A stretch of 46,906 nucleotides of DNA from Streptomyces antarcticus (lineage in GTDB: Bacteria > Actinomycetota > Actinomycetes > Streptomycetales > Streptomycetaceae): contig NZ_JAPNLM010000041.1 in NCBI RefSeq assembly GCF_026627255.1, forward strand, positions 1 to 46,906. Direction: 5' to 3'. Of the stretch, positions 30,773 to 39,281 are shown one piece after another; the stretch's first letter is position 1; every line of letters starts with the position of its first letter. A program made the translations under genes and the position numbers. The notes below the pieces were generated by a model that worked only from the letters and a program-made list of their open reading frames with translations, searched no databases and was not told the origin of the DNA.

Positions 30773-31327
30773 TCAGGGCTGCCGGATCGCGGACACCTCG
30801 AACTCCAGGATCACCTTGTCCCCGACCAGGACGCCGCCGCCCTCGAGGGCGGCGTTCCAGGTGATGCCGTAGTCCTTGCGGCTGATCGCGGCCGAGCCCT
30901 CGAAGCCGACGCGCAGGTTGCCGTACGGGTCCGTGGCGCTGCCCTGGAACTCGAAGTCGATGCCGAGCGGACGGGTGACGTCCTTGATGGTGAGGTCGCC
31001 GGTCAGCCGGAAGTCGTTGTCGCCGAGCCGCTGCACGCCGGTGGACACGAAGGTGATCTCGGGGAAGGCCGGCGCGTCCAGGAAGTCGTTGGTGCGCAGG
31101 TGGCCGTCGCGCTGCTGGTTGCGGGTGTCGATGCTCGCGGCCTTGATGGTGATCTCGGCGGAGGACTTCGAGGGGTCCTCACCGTCGAAGTGCCCGCTTC
31201 CCTCGAACTCGTTGAACGCGCCGCGCACCTTGGTGACCATGGCGTGCCGGGCCACGAAGCCGATCTGGCTGTGAGCCGGGTCGAGGGTGTAGTTCCCGGT
31301 CAGTGACGCGAGGGGGGTGGTGGTCAT
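30773..31327 (-). CDS. YceI family lipid-binding protein
   Basis: The protein has 184 residues without a signal peptide, so it is cytoplasmic, as in most actinobacterial YceI proteins. It shows YTLDPAHSQIGFVARHAMVT at the start, ASIDTRNQQRDGHLRTNDFL in the middle and SRKDYGITWNAALEGGGVLV near the end. This is the eight-stranded barrel that binds polyisoprenoid or amide lipids. GGAG is seven bases before the ATG. It is monocistronic. Function in the cell is not known; a stress link is common. Confidence 0.95.
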   Translation of the reverse strand: MTTTPLASLTGNYTLDPAHSQIGFVARHAMVTKVRGAFNEFEGSGHFDGEDPSKSSAEITIKAASIDTRNQQRDGHLRTNDFLDAPAFPEITFVSTGVQRLGDNDFRLTGDLTIKDVTRPLGIDFEFQGSATDPYGNLRVGFEGSAAISRKDYGITWNAALEGGGVLVGDKVILEFEVSAIRQP

Positions 31328-31656
31328 GGGCCTGCTCCGCGGGGGCTCGGGGACGGGGACGAAATGCGCTCGTCCACGCTAGCCACGCAGACCGCGACAC
31401 GCGTTCGACCGCGCCCGGACGTCACCCGATCGGCCAGAGCCGGTGCCCGGCGGCCGGCAGCGACGTACCGGGCCGTACCGGGCCGTACCGATTCGCGTCG
31501 TCCCGGGCCGTACCGCGTCGTGCGCTACCGCACCGCGCCCGGCTGCTTCCCGCCGCGCCGCGCCGGCCGCGTCCCCACCGTCCTGTACGGTGCCCGGCGG
31601 CCAGTCGTCCGTGGGCGCGGCGGAGGCACCGGCCGGGCCGAGTTCGCCGGCGGTGT
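31328..31656. other. repeat-rich gap
   Basis: It contains several copies of CGGGCCGTACC and similar words between about 31470 and 31520, and no gene. It is the upstream region of the YceI gene. Confidence 0.45.
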
Positions 31657-31947
31657 TCAGCCCTGCGGGTCGGTGGCGATCTCGTCGCGGATCTGGTTGC
31701 GGTGCTCCTCGTACACGAGGCGCGCCTCGTCGCTCGGGACCGCACCCGTGTCCAGGCCGCACAGGCACGTCACCGTGGTCTTGCCGGTGGGCAGCCGCCC
31801 GCTCCACTGCTGCGCGGGGGTGTCCTGCGAGTCGAGCGCCGTGTCGTGGTTCTCGTAGCGGAGTTTGTGCCGGTAGGCGGGCGTGCGCGGCTCGCGCGGG
31901 AGGGACGCCGGGCCGGTGCTGTCGAGGGTGGATCGGTACTCGCTCAT
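31657..31947 (-). CDS. conserved hypothetical protein
   Basis: The product has 96 residues: MSEYRSTLDSTGPASLPREP, HKLRYENHDTALDSQDTPAQ, TTVTCLCGLDTGAVPSDEAR and LVYEEHRNQIRDE. The CLCG pair and regular end suggest a real, small soluble protein, but I do not know the family. The ATG follows a weak GATGG. It lies between YceI and the VOC gene on the same strand. Confidence 0.6.
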   Translation of the reverse strand: MSEYRSTLDSTGPASLPREPRTPAYRHKLRYENHDTALDSQDTPAQQWSGRLPTGKTTVTCLCGLDTGAVPSDEARLVYEEHRNQIRDEIATDPQG

Positions 31948-32113
31948 GCGCCCATCATCCCGTGTCGGTGCGCTCCTGCCGCAAACCCCCGCCCGGGACA
32001 CGGCCCGATGGGTGCACGCACGGCCCGCCGGGGAGCGTACCGGCCGCGTCCGGGGCGCGTCCGGGGCGCTCACGCGGCCGTCCGCAGGCCCCGTACGGCC
32101 CGTCGCCCCGGGG

Positions 32114-32491
32114 CTACTCGTCCACCAGCGACAGGACGTTTCCGGCCGGATCCCTGAACCAGGCGATCGACGGCGTGGAGCCGGCCTCCCCGCGGGCGAT
32201 GCCCTTGGCGTCCTGGCCGAAGCCCGGATAGCGCTCGAACTCGACGCCGAGGGCCGCGAGGGCGTCGACCCTGTCCTCGATGTCGTCCACCGGGAAGTTG
32301 AGCACGGTGAAATCCGCGGGCCGGTGGTCGTCCTTGGGGTACAGCAGCACGCTGCCGCCGCCCCCGAGGTGCAGGAAGAGCATGCCGTGCTCCTGGGTGA
32401 CCCGCAGACCGAGCGTTGTGCCGTAGAACTCCTCCGCCTTCCCGACGTCGTCCACCGAGAACCCGCTGAAGGCCTTCGTGTCCCGGAACAT
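32114..32491 (-). CDS. VOC family (glyoxalase-like) protein
   Basis: The protein has 125 residues: AFSGFSVDDVGKAEEFYGTT, LGLRVTQEHGMLFLHLGGGG, TVLNFPVDDIEDRVDALAAL and WFRDPAGNVLSLVDE. This is one vicinal-oxygen-chelate repeat pair. The last Glu is a usual metal ligand, but the early His is not clear, so catalysis cannot be asserted. GGAG lies close before the ATG. Relatives include glyoxalases, dioxygenases and drug-binding proteins. Confidence 0.9.
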   Translation of the reverse strand: MFRDTKAFSGFSVDDVGKAEEFYGTTLGLRVTQEHGMLFLHLGGGGSVLLYPKDDHRPADFTVLNFPVDDIEDRVDALAALGVEFERYPGFGQDAKGIARGEAGSTPSIAWFRDPAGNVLSLVDE

Positions 32492-32724
32492 GATCACTCC
32501 TGTCGCCGCTGCGGCCCCTTCCCATCGTGCCCCGGCGGCCCGCGGGCGGCGCGGGCAACGCCCGGGAGGCCGTTCGCCGGCGCGGGGCGGCTCCGGGCCG
32601 GGACGAGTTCTCACGGGCAGGTGTAGGCGCCGGGCGGCACGGGGAGGAAGGTGGCGGGCGCCCGACCCGGGCACCTGGGCGGCTCCGATCCGGGCCGCTC
32701 GCTGAATCGGACAGAAGGACGAGC

Positions 32725-32928
32725 ATGGCCAGCGGTACCGTGAAGTGGTTCAACTCCGAAAAGGGCTTCGGCTTCATCGCCCAGGACGGGGGCGGACCGG
32801 ACGTCTTCGCCCACTACTCCAACATCTCCGGCAACGGATACCGCGAACTGACCGAGGGCGAAACGGTGTCGTTCGACATCACGCAGGGCCAGAAGGGCCC
32901 TCAGGCGGAGAACATCATCCGCGCCTGA
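32725..32928 (+). CDS. cold-shock protein, second copy
   Basis: This is a 67-residue cold-shock domain with RNP1 GFGFIAQ and RNP2 DVFAHYSNI. It differs from the copy at 3.1 kb at about 12 positions, mainly in the middle loop (SGNGYRELTEGETVS). AAGGA lies six bases before the ATG. It stands alone with its own terminator. It binds single-stranded nucleic acid; expression conditions are unknown. Confidence 0.97.
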   Translation: MASGTVKWFNSEKGFGFIAQDGGGPDVFAHYSNISGNGYRELTEGETVSFDITQGQKGPQAENIIRA

Positions 32929-32962
32929 GCACTTCCTCCGGGTCCTCCACCCCTTCTTTCGC

Positions 32963-32997
32963 CGACGGGGCCCGCACCACCGGTGCGGGCCCCGTCG
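32963..32997. terminator. strong hairpin terminator
   Basis: Sixteen base pairs (CGACGGGGCCCGCACC and complement) with a three-base loop, between the cold-shock gene and the convergent EF-G paralogue. Confidence 0.88.
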
Positions 32998-33052
32998 CCG
33001 TGCGCGCGGGCGCACCCGGGCCCGGGGAGGCCCGGGGCGCCCCGGCACACGG

Positions 33053-35137
33053 CTACCGGGCCGGCAGCGCGCCCGCGACCGAGGCCGGGACCGGCGCGAG
33101 ACCGGCCGGGCGGGTGGTGAACGTACCCCGCCCCTGGGTACGGCCGCGCAGCCGCGAGGCGTAGCCGAACAGCTCGGCCAACGGCACGGTCGCCGTGATC
33201 ACCGCAGTGCCCGGAGCCGACGTGGACCCGGTGACCCGCCCGCGGCGTGCCGCGAGGTCCCCGAGGACGCTTCCCACCCCGTCCTCCGGGACGGTGACGG
33301 TCACCTCCACGACCGGTTCCAGCAGCTCCACCGCGCTCGCCCGCAGCGCCTCGCGCAGCGCGAACCGCCCCGCCGCCCGGAACGCGAGCTCCGAGGAGTC
33401 CTTGGAGTGCGTCGCCCCGTCGGTGAGCGTGACCCGCAGCCCCGTCACCGGATGCCCGCCGAGGGGACCCTCGCCGAGGGCGTCCCGGCAGCCGGCCTCC
33501 ACGGCGCGCGCGTACTCCTGCGGCACGCGGCCGCCGCCGACCGTCGAGCGGAAGGCGAATCCCGGCGCCCCGTCCTCCTCCCAGGGTTCGACGTCGATGA
33601 CGACATGGGCGAACTGGCCCGCGCCGCCGTCCTGTTTGACGTGCCGGTAGACCAGGCCCGCCACCCCGCGCACGACGGTCTCCCGGTAGGAGACCTGCGG
33701 CCGGCCGACGACGACCTCGACCCCGTGGCCGCTGCGGATCTTCTCCACCGCGACCTCCAGATGGAGCTCGCCCCTCCCCGACAGCACGGTCTGACCGGTC
33801 TCGGCGTCGGACCGCACGACCAGCGAGGGATCCTCCTCGGCGAGCCGGGCCAGCGCCGACGCGAGCCGGCCGGTGTCGGTGCCGCGGCCGGCCTCGACGG
33901 CGACGGAGACCACCGGTTCCGCCACCGAGGGCGGTTCGAGGACCAGCGGCGCCCCCGGAGCGCACAGGGTCGTGCCCGCCCGGGCCGCCTTCGGGCCGAT
34001 CACGGCCACGATGTCACCGGCGACCGCCTCCTCCCGTTCCTCGTGCCGGTCGGCCTGTACCCGCAGGATGCGGCCGACCCGCTCCGTACGGCCCGTGCCC
34101 GCGTCCAGTACGGACTCGCCCTTGCGGAGCGTGCCCGCGTAGACCCGCAGGTAGGTGAGCCGTCCGGTCGCCGTGGCCGTCACCTTGAACGCGAGCGCCG
34201 CGAACGGCTCCCGCGGGTCGGGCGCGCGCACCTGCTCCGCACCGCCCGCCACACCCCGTACGGGCGGCATGTCGGCGGGCGACGGCAGGTACGCCAGGAC
34301 CGCGTCGAGCAGCGGTTCGATGCCGCGGTTGCGGTACGCCGAACCGCACAGCACGACCACGCCTTCGCCGCGCAGCGTCAGCTCCCGCAGGGCGCGGGCC
34401 AGGGTCGGGCGGGTCAGGGCCGATGTCGCGCAGAACTCCTCCAGCGCGTCCGCATCGAGTCCGGCCACCGTCTCCTCCAGGAGCCGGCGCCTGCGGTCCG
34501 CCTCCTCGCGCAGCGGTTCGGGGACCGGCCCCGTCTCGTACGTGTCGGAGCCGGCGTGCCAGAGCAGTGCGCGCATCGCCAGCAGGTCGACGACACCGGT
34601 GAAGCCGTCCTCCCGTCCGACGGGCAGCTGGACCACCAGGGGAACCGCGCCCAGCCGGTCGCGGATCGAGGCGACGGCCGTGTCGAGGTCGGCGCCCACG
34701 CGGTCCAGCTTGTTGACGAACGCGATCCGGGGGACCCCGTACCGGTCGGCCTGCCGCCACACCGTCTCGCTCTGCGGCTCGACTCCGGCGACGGCGTCGA
34801 ACACCGCGACCGCCCCGTCGAGGACCCGCAGGGACCGCTCGACCTCGTCGGAGAAGTCGACGTGGCCCGGAGTGTCGATCAGGTTGACGCGGTGTCCGCT
34901 CCAGGAACAGCTGACGGCCGCGGCGAAGATGGTGATGCCGCGGTCGCGTTCCTGCGCGTCGAAGTCGGTGACGGTCGTGCCGTCGTGGACCTCGCCCCGC
35001 TTGTGGACGGCGCCGGCCGCGAACAGGATCCGTTCGGTGATCGTGGTCTTGCCGGCGTCGACGTGGGCGAGGATGCCCAGGTTGCGGACGGTGGTGGCGG
35101 GGGAGGCGGTGGCGAGCGGTCGCCGGTCGGTGCGCAT
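33053..35137 (-). CDS. elongation factor G paralogue (translational GTPase)
   Basis: The protein has 694 residues with all GTPase motifs: AHVDAGKTT (residues 24-32), RGITI, DTPGHVDF, NKLDR and a GSA box. EF-G domains II-V follow (SGRGELHLEVAVEKI; SYRETV; SKDSSELAF). Streptomyces often hold a second EF-G-like gene apart from fusA; it may act in ribosome recycling, in antibiotic tolerance or as a stress replacement. No rpsL/rpsG or tuf gene is near, so it is not the main copy. AAAGG is nine bases before the ATG. A short frame with a strong ribosome site lies upstream on the same strand. Confidence 0.92.
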   Translation of the reverse strand: MRTDRRPLATASPATTVRNLGILAHVDAGKTTITERILFAAGAVHKRGEVHDGTTVTDFDAQERDRGITIFAAAVSCSWSGHRVNLIDTPGHVDFSDEVERSLRVLDGAVAVFDAVAGVEPQSETVWRQADRYGVPRIAFVNKLDRVGADLDTAVASIRDRLGAVPLVVQLPVGREDGFTGVVDLLAMRALLWHAGSDTYETGPVPEPLREEADRRRRLLEETVAGLDADALEEFCATSALTRPTLARALRELTLRGEGVVVLCGSAYRNRGIEPLLDAVLAYLPSPADMPPVRGVAGGAEQVRAPDPREPFAALAFKVTATATGRLTYLRVYAGTLRKGESVLDAGTGRTERVGRILRVQADRHEEREEAVAGDIVAVIGPKAARAGTTLCAPGAPLVLEPPSVAEPVVSVAVEAGRGTDTGRLASALARLAEEDPSLVVRSDAETGQTVLSGRGELHLEVAVEKIRSGHGVEVVVGRPQVSYRETVVRGVAGLVYRHVKQDGGAGQFAHVVIDVEPWEEDGAPGFAFRSTVGGGRVPQEYARAVEAGCRDALGEGPLGGHPVTGLRVTLTDGATHSKDSSELAFRAAGRFALREALRASAVELLEPVVEVTVTVPEDGVGSVLGDLAARRGRVTGSTSAPGTAVITATVPLAELFGYASRLRGRTQGRGTFTTRPAGLAPVPASVAGALPAR

Positions 35138-35343
35138 GGCCCGAGGCCTTTCGAACGATGAGGAAGAGGGCGGCGCGATTCCCCGACGGCGGCCCCGCGC
35201 CCGCCCTCACCGCGCCGGTCCGGCCGGGCACGCCGGTGCTCCGCGGAAACGGGGAGCACCGGTCGGCCACAGCGGGCCGCGCCGCCGGTACGGAGTCCGG
35301 GCGGGCGGGGCAGGGGCGAGCGGGGGCGGACGCTGAGCGAGCG

Positions 35344-35454
35344 TCAGGAGGTACGGTGGCGGCCGCGCGGCAGCCACCGCGCCCCGTGAGACACCGGGAT
35401 CACGTCGTACCGGGACGGGTGAGCGAACGCGGCGGCGGTGCGGTGCGTGCACAT
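35344..35454 (-). CDS. 36-codon frame upstream of the EF-G paralogue, possible leader
   Basis: The frame reads MCTHRTAAAFAHPSRYDVIP, then VSHGARWLPRGRHRTS. GGAG is seven bases before the ATG, as good as any site in the window. It lies 206 bases upstream of the EF-G paralogue on the same strand. It could be a leader peptide for attenuation or a small protein; nothing proves it is translated. Confidence 0.5.
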   Translation of the reverse strand: MCTHRTAAAFAHPSRYDVIPVSHGARWLPRGRHRTS

Positions 35455-35850
35455 GGTCCGGCTCCCCTCCTCTTCACTCGGTTCGAGCGGTGCGCCGCCC
35501 TGTCGGCGGTGCCAGGGGCGAGTGTAGTGAGCGAAGTCCGCCCGGGGCACGGGGTTTTCCCGCGGGGCGGGACAGACCGAGGGCCCGCGAAGTGAAGGTC
35601 TCCCCGGGCCCTGGGCCGCATACACCGCGGGGGACGCGGGTGTGTATCTGCGACATGAAGAGAAACGATCCTCCGCGGTTCGGGTTACGCGGTTCGACGG
35701 AAGCCGTCTTCCCGCCGCGGCCGGGCCGGGCCGGGCCGCGTACGTGGCGCGAGGGGCGCCGTAAGGTTTCCGTCACCTCCTCCGACCTGGTCCCAGGCGT
35801 CCCGGACCCGTTGAATACAGGGGACGGATTCTTTCGAGGAGGCAGCACCA
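35455..35850. other. divergent upstream region
   Basis: It holds the promoters for the leader/EF-G unit and the DM13 gene. An imperfect inverted repeat around ATACAC/GTGTAT lies at about 35620-35647. I see no gene. Confidence 0.4.
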
Positions 35851-36426
35851 ATGGCAGCACCAGTGGCAGGAACGAAGCGGCGGCGCGGCAGGCTGTTCAC
35901 GGGCGGGCTCGTCGCCGGGGCCCTGGTCGCGGGCGCGGGGCTCTACTGGTTCCAGCCCTGGAAGCTGTGGCAGGACACGACCGTCAACGAGGCCCTGCCG
36001 GCCGCCCCCGCGGCCGCCGCCCCCTCCGGTGCTCCGTCCGGTGCCGCGGCCCCCACCGGCCCCGCCGCCTCCACCGCGACGCTGGCCGGCGGGACGTTCA
36101 CCAGCCACGAGCACGCCACCACGGGCAAGGCCGCCCTCATCCGGCTGCCCGACGGCTCCCACACGCTGCGGCTGGAGGGCCTCGAGACCAGCGACGGTCC
36201 GGACCTGCGGGTATGGCTGACCGACGCCCCGGTCCTGGAGGGCGTCGCGGGCTGGCGCGTCTTCGACGACGGTGCGCACGTGAGCCTGGGCAAGCTGAAG
36301 GGCAACAAGGGCGACCAGAACTACGCGATCCCGGCCGATGTGAACCTGGCCGCCTACACCAGCGTCACCATCTGGTGCGACCGGTTCGACGTCTCCTTCG
36401 GCGCCGCCGCCCTCACCCGGGTCTGA
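35851..36426 (+). CDS. DM13-domain protein, membrane-anchored
   Basis: The protein has 191 residues. One helix near residues 16-30 (FTGGLVAGALVAGAGLYWF) anchors it; an Ala/Pro linker follows; then the DM13 domain (about 80-191): ATTGKAALIRLPDGSHTLRL, SDGPDLRVWLTDAP, SLGKLKGNKGDQNYAIP, VTIWCDRFDVSFGAAAL. The conserved Cys in IWCDRF is the redox or haem-related residue of the family. It faces outward. GGAGG is nine bases before the ATG. It may be an electron-transfer or adhesion module. Confidence 0.9.
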   Translation: MAAPVAGTKRRRGRLFTGGLVAGALVAGAGLYWFQPWKLWQDTTVNEALPAAPAAAAPSGAPSGAAAPTGPAASTATLAGGTFTSHEHATTGKAALIRLPDGSHTLRLEGLETSDGPDLRVWLTDAPVLEGVAGWRVFDDGAHVSLGKLKGNKGDQNYAIPADVNLAAYTSVTIWCDRFDVSFGAAALTRV

Positions 36427-36494
36427 CCCCGGATTCCGGCCGCCCGGGTCCGCGCCGGCGAACGGAGACGTGAGTCGTGGTGCCTGCCGCCGCC

Positions 36495-37056
36495 CTACGT
36501 GTTCAGCTGCCACACGGCCGCGTTGAGGGCGGTGGCGAAGGCCACCCACAGCAGGTAGGGCAGGAACAGGAGCGCCGCCACGCGGCTCAGCCGGTGGAAG
36601 CGGACCAGTGTGATGGTGACCGCCGCCAGCAGCAGGACGATGTCCAGCAGGGCCAGACCGAACTGGCGGGCGCCGAAGAACAAGGGCGTCCACGCCAGGT
36701 TGAGGACGAGCTGTACGCCCCACCAGGCAGTGCGGCCCGTGCGCGGGCGCGGTCCGGGTGGCGCCAGACGAGCCACGCCGCGACGGCGATCACGGCGTAC
36801 AGGACCGTCCACACCGGCCCGAAGACCCATCCGGGCGGAGCCCACGCCGGTCGTCGCAGCGACCCGTAGACGTCGCCCGCGTCGGCGGAGGCGACGGCGC
36901 CCAGGGCGGCGACACAGAAGGTCACGGCGAGAAAGGCGGCGAAGGCTGCCCAGCTCTTCGCCCCGCCCCGGCGCCCCGGCGTCGGGGACGGGTCCGGCGT
37001 CGGGTCCGGTGTCGGTCCGGTGTCGGCGTCGGGTTCGGTGTCGCGGATGCTGCCAC
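36495..37056 (-). pseudogene. tspO: TspO/MBR family protein with two frameshifts
   Basis: The GTG start has AGGAG upstream. A Pro/Thr repeat (PTPTPD) follows, but one base is missing near 37015. The second frame gives SWAAFAAFLAVTFCVAALGA, RPAWAPPGWVFGPVWTVLYA and AVAAWLVWR. One further base is missing near 36728, and the third frame gives WWGVQLVLNLAWTPLFFGAR and ends LNAAVWQLNT. Together they make a normal TspO with five helices and the WAPP and WxPLFF marks. TspO binds tetrapyrroles. Two single-base losses make it inactive unless they are sequence errors. Confidence 0.85.
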
Positions 37057-37339
37057 GGCTGGCTCCTGGTGGTTTCGGCGTGCTCCGGGGTGGGTGGGCG
37101 CCGCCCGCACGGGTGTCGACCGCCGGGCCGGCCCCACCCCTCCTCTTCCGCCCCGGCGCGCTCGTCGGATTCGCCGCCGCCGGGGGAACACGACGCGTCC
37201 GGGTCCGCGGCCCCGCCTCCGCTTCGAAGGCCGTCGCCGGTGTGGCGGGGCAACGACGGCGACCGGCCGCGCTGACGCACGCTTGACCGGAGTGACCGCG
37301 GGGCACCCGCCCCGTACGGACGCACCACGAGGAGCCGCT
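37057..37339. other. divergent gap between tspO and flavin reductase
   Basis: No gene is seen. It should hold the promoters of both flanking genes; I find no clear box. Confidence 0.4.
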
Positions 37340-37828
37340 GTGACGGAGCTGGACGCCTTCACCGAAGGACTCGACGGCCCGGTGTACGTGGTCACGGCCG
37401 CCGCCGGGGGCCGGCGCGCGGGATGCCTCGTGGGGTTCGCCTCGCAGTGCTCGATCCACCCGCCGCGGTTCGTGGTCTGGCTGTCCACCGCGAACCACAC
37501 CTACCGCGTCGCCCGCGAGGCCTCCCACCTCACCGTCCACCTGCTGCGACGGGACCAGGCGGCGCTGGCGAAGCTGTTCGGGGGGCGGACCGGAGACCGG
37601 GTCGACAAGTTCACCCGAACGCCCTGGCGTCCGGGGACGGAGGGCAGCCCGGTCCTCGCGGAGGCAGACACCTGGTTCACCGGCCGTGTCGAGGGGCAGA
37701 TCGAGGGCGGTGACCACGTGGGTTTCCTCCTGGCCCCCGTCCGCGAGGGACCTCCCACCGAGGGCCCGCTCCCCGCCCTGCTCCGGTACAGCGACGTACG
37801 CGACGTGGAGCCCGGGCACGCGCCCTGA
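37340..37828 (+). CDS. flavin reductase-like protein
   Basis: The protein has 162 residues: LDAFTEGLDGPVYVVTAAAG, AGCLVGFASQCSIHPPRFVV, STANHTYRVAREASHLTVHL. This is the split-barrel FMN-binding domain of the HpaC type (CSIHPP segment). It would reduce free flavin with NAD(P)H or bind FMN. The GTG has GGAG five bases upstream. The partner oxygenase, if any, is not in sight; an FAD oxidoreductase lies two genes away. Confidence 0.88.
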   Translation: MTELDAFTEGLDGPVYVVTAAAGGRRAGCLVGFASQCSIHPPRFVVWLSTANHTYRVAREASHLTVHLLRRDQAALAKLFGGRTGDRVDKFTRTPWRPGTEGSPVLAEADTWFTGRVEGQIEGGDHVGFLLAPVREGPPTEGPLPALLRYSDVRDVEPGHAP

Positions 37829-37856
37829 TCCGTCGCGGGAGCCCCGCCGACGGGCG

Positions 37857-39098
37857 TCACCGGGAGCCGGAGCCGGAGCCGGAGCGGGATCGGGAACGGG
37901 TGAGGGCGCGGGCGCGACGGGCGAGGCGGTGCAGACGGGGGTAGCGCTCGCGCCGCGCCCGCGCGTGCCGGTCCAGTTCCTCCATCAGCCGCTCGGAGCG
38001 CTTGTCCACGCTCAGCTCGTCCAGTACGCGGTCCGCCTCGGCGAGCAGGGCCCCGTACAGCTGCCACTGCCCGGGGTGGCGGTCCATCTCCTCCGGCAGC
38101 AGGGCGGCGAGGCGCGCGCGGCTGTGGCGGGCGGTGGCCAGTTCCTCGGAGAGCCGGGACTCGGCCGCCTCCGCGTTGGCGCTGACCTGGGCCGTGATGA
38201 GCTGCGCGAAGGACTCCACCGCGACCGCCGTGTGCCGGTACAGGTCGTTCAGCGCGAGGGCCACCTTCGGGGGGAAGAGCGGCTCGTCGCCGCGGGCCCG
38301 GGCGAGGTCGGTGAGCGTACGGCAGGACACGCGCAGCACCACCGCGCAGATCTCGAGCGTGTCGAGCCCGGTGCGCAGCACCAGGCGGAAGAGGAGCCCC
38401 TCGCGGACACGGGGGTTGAGCCGCAGGCTGTCCTCGGCCTGCCGCAGCGCCCCGTCGACCTCGGCGATGTCGTTGTCGAGCCGGCGGGCCTCGTGCAGCC
38501 GGGCGGCAGCCTTCTCGACCGTCACGGTGTCGCCCGATTCCTCGCCGATGTGCAGCAGCAGGGTGCGCATGCGCGTGGCCAGGTCGGTGATGGCCTCACT
38601 GGCGGGACCGACCCAGACCGGCGGGACGAACAGGACGTTGAACGCGAGGCCGACCGCGGCGCCGATCAGCGTCTCCAACACCCGGTCCCAGGCCGTGTCC
38701 GCGACCCGCGTCACCCCGAGGACCAGCATGGCGCTGATCGCCACCTCCGGGACGAACTCGCCCGCCTTGACGACCCGGCCGACGACGAGCGAGGCCAGGA
38801 TGATCAGGCCGAGGCTCCACCACGTCAGTCCGACCAGGGCGCTGAACCCGATCGCGAGCAGCACCCCGGCGACGACCGAGTTGACGCGCCGGATGCCCGT
38901 CGTGAGGGTCGTGTACAGGGTCACCTGGACGACGAGCAGCGCGGTCAGGGGCGCCGTCAGCGGAGCCGGTTCGCTGCTGAGCCGCAGAGCGATGACGTAC
39001 GAGACGACCGCGGCGGCGGTCGATCGGACCGCCTGGACGACGGCCGGCTCCCGGTACCGGCGTACGAGGTGGAGCAGACGGGCAGTTGCATGTGTCAT
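37857..39098 (-). CDS. FUSC / aromatic acid exporter family protein
   Basis: The protein has 413 residues. About six N-terminal membrane helices (residues 25-165: LTAPLTALLVVQVTLYTTLT; VNSVVAGVLLAIGFSALVGL; WSLGLIILASLVVGRVV) are followed by a long cytoplasmic helical domain. The order fits the FUSC/ArAE family that exports aromatic acids or fusaric acid. The C-terminus is a Ser/Arg then Ser/Gly repeat. The ATG lacks a clear ribosome site. It is convergent with the flavin reductase and divergent from the oxidoreductase. Confidence 0.88.
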   Translation of the reverse strand: MTHATARLLHLVRRYREPAVVQAVRSTAAAVVSYVIALRLSSEPAPLTAPLTALLVVQVTLYTTLTTGIRRVNSVVAGVLLAIGFSALVGLTWWSLGLIILASLVVGRVVKAGEFVPEVAISAMLVLGVTRVADTAWDRVLETLIGAAVGLAFNVLFVPPVWVGPASEAITDLATRMRTLLLHIGEESGDTVTVEKAAARLHEARRLDNDIAEVDGALRQAEDSLRLNPRVREGLLFRLVLRTGLDTLEICAVVLRVSCRTLTDLARARGDEPLFPPKVALALNDLYRHTAVAVESFAQLITAQVSANAEAAESRLSEELATARHSRARLAALLPEEMDRHPGQWQLYGALLAEADRVLDELSVDKRSERLMEELDRHARARRERYPRLHRLARRARALTRSRSRSGSGSGSR

Positions 39099-39281
39099 AC
39101 GCCGTGCCTGCCCCGATCAGGCGAAACCATCACCCCCGGGTTCACCCGGTCCGCCCGCGGCCGGGGGCGCGCCCCCGGCCGCGGACCGGACCCGCCGTGC
39201 ATCCTCCGGGGCGTCGGCGGCGGAATCACTCCCGTATCCGGTACCCAGGAGGACGGGGACGGACGGAGAGCGGAGGACATC

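Noticed and set aside
31470..31520. CRISPR-like short repeats
   Set aside because: The CGGGCCGTACC words are irregular, too short and without unique spacers; they look like GC-rich slippage.
3130..32928. The two cold-shock genes as ends of a recent duplication
   Set aside because: Only the genes are similar; flanking DNA, leaders and terminators differ, so they are ordinary paralogues.
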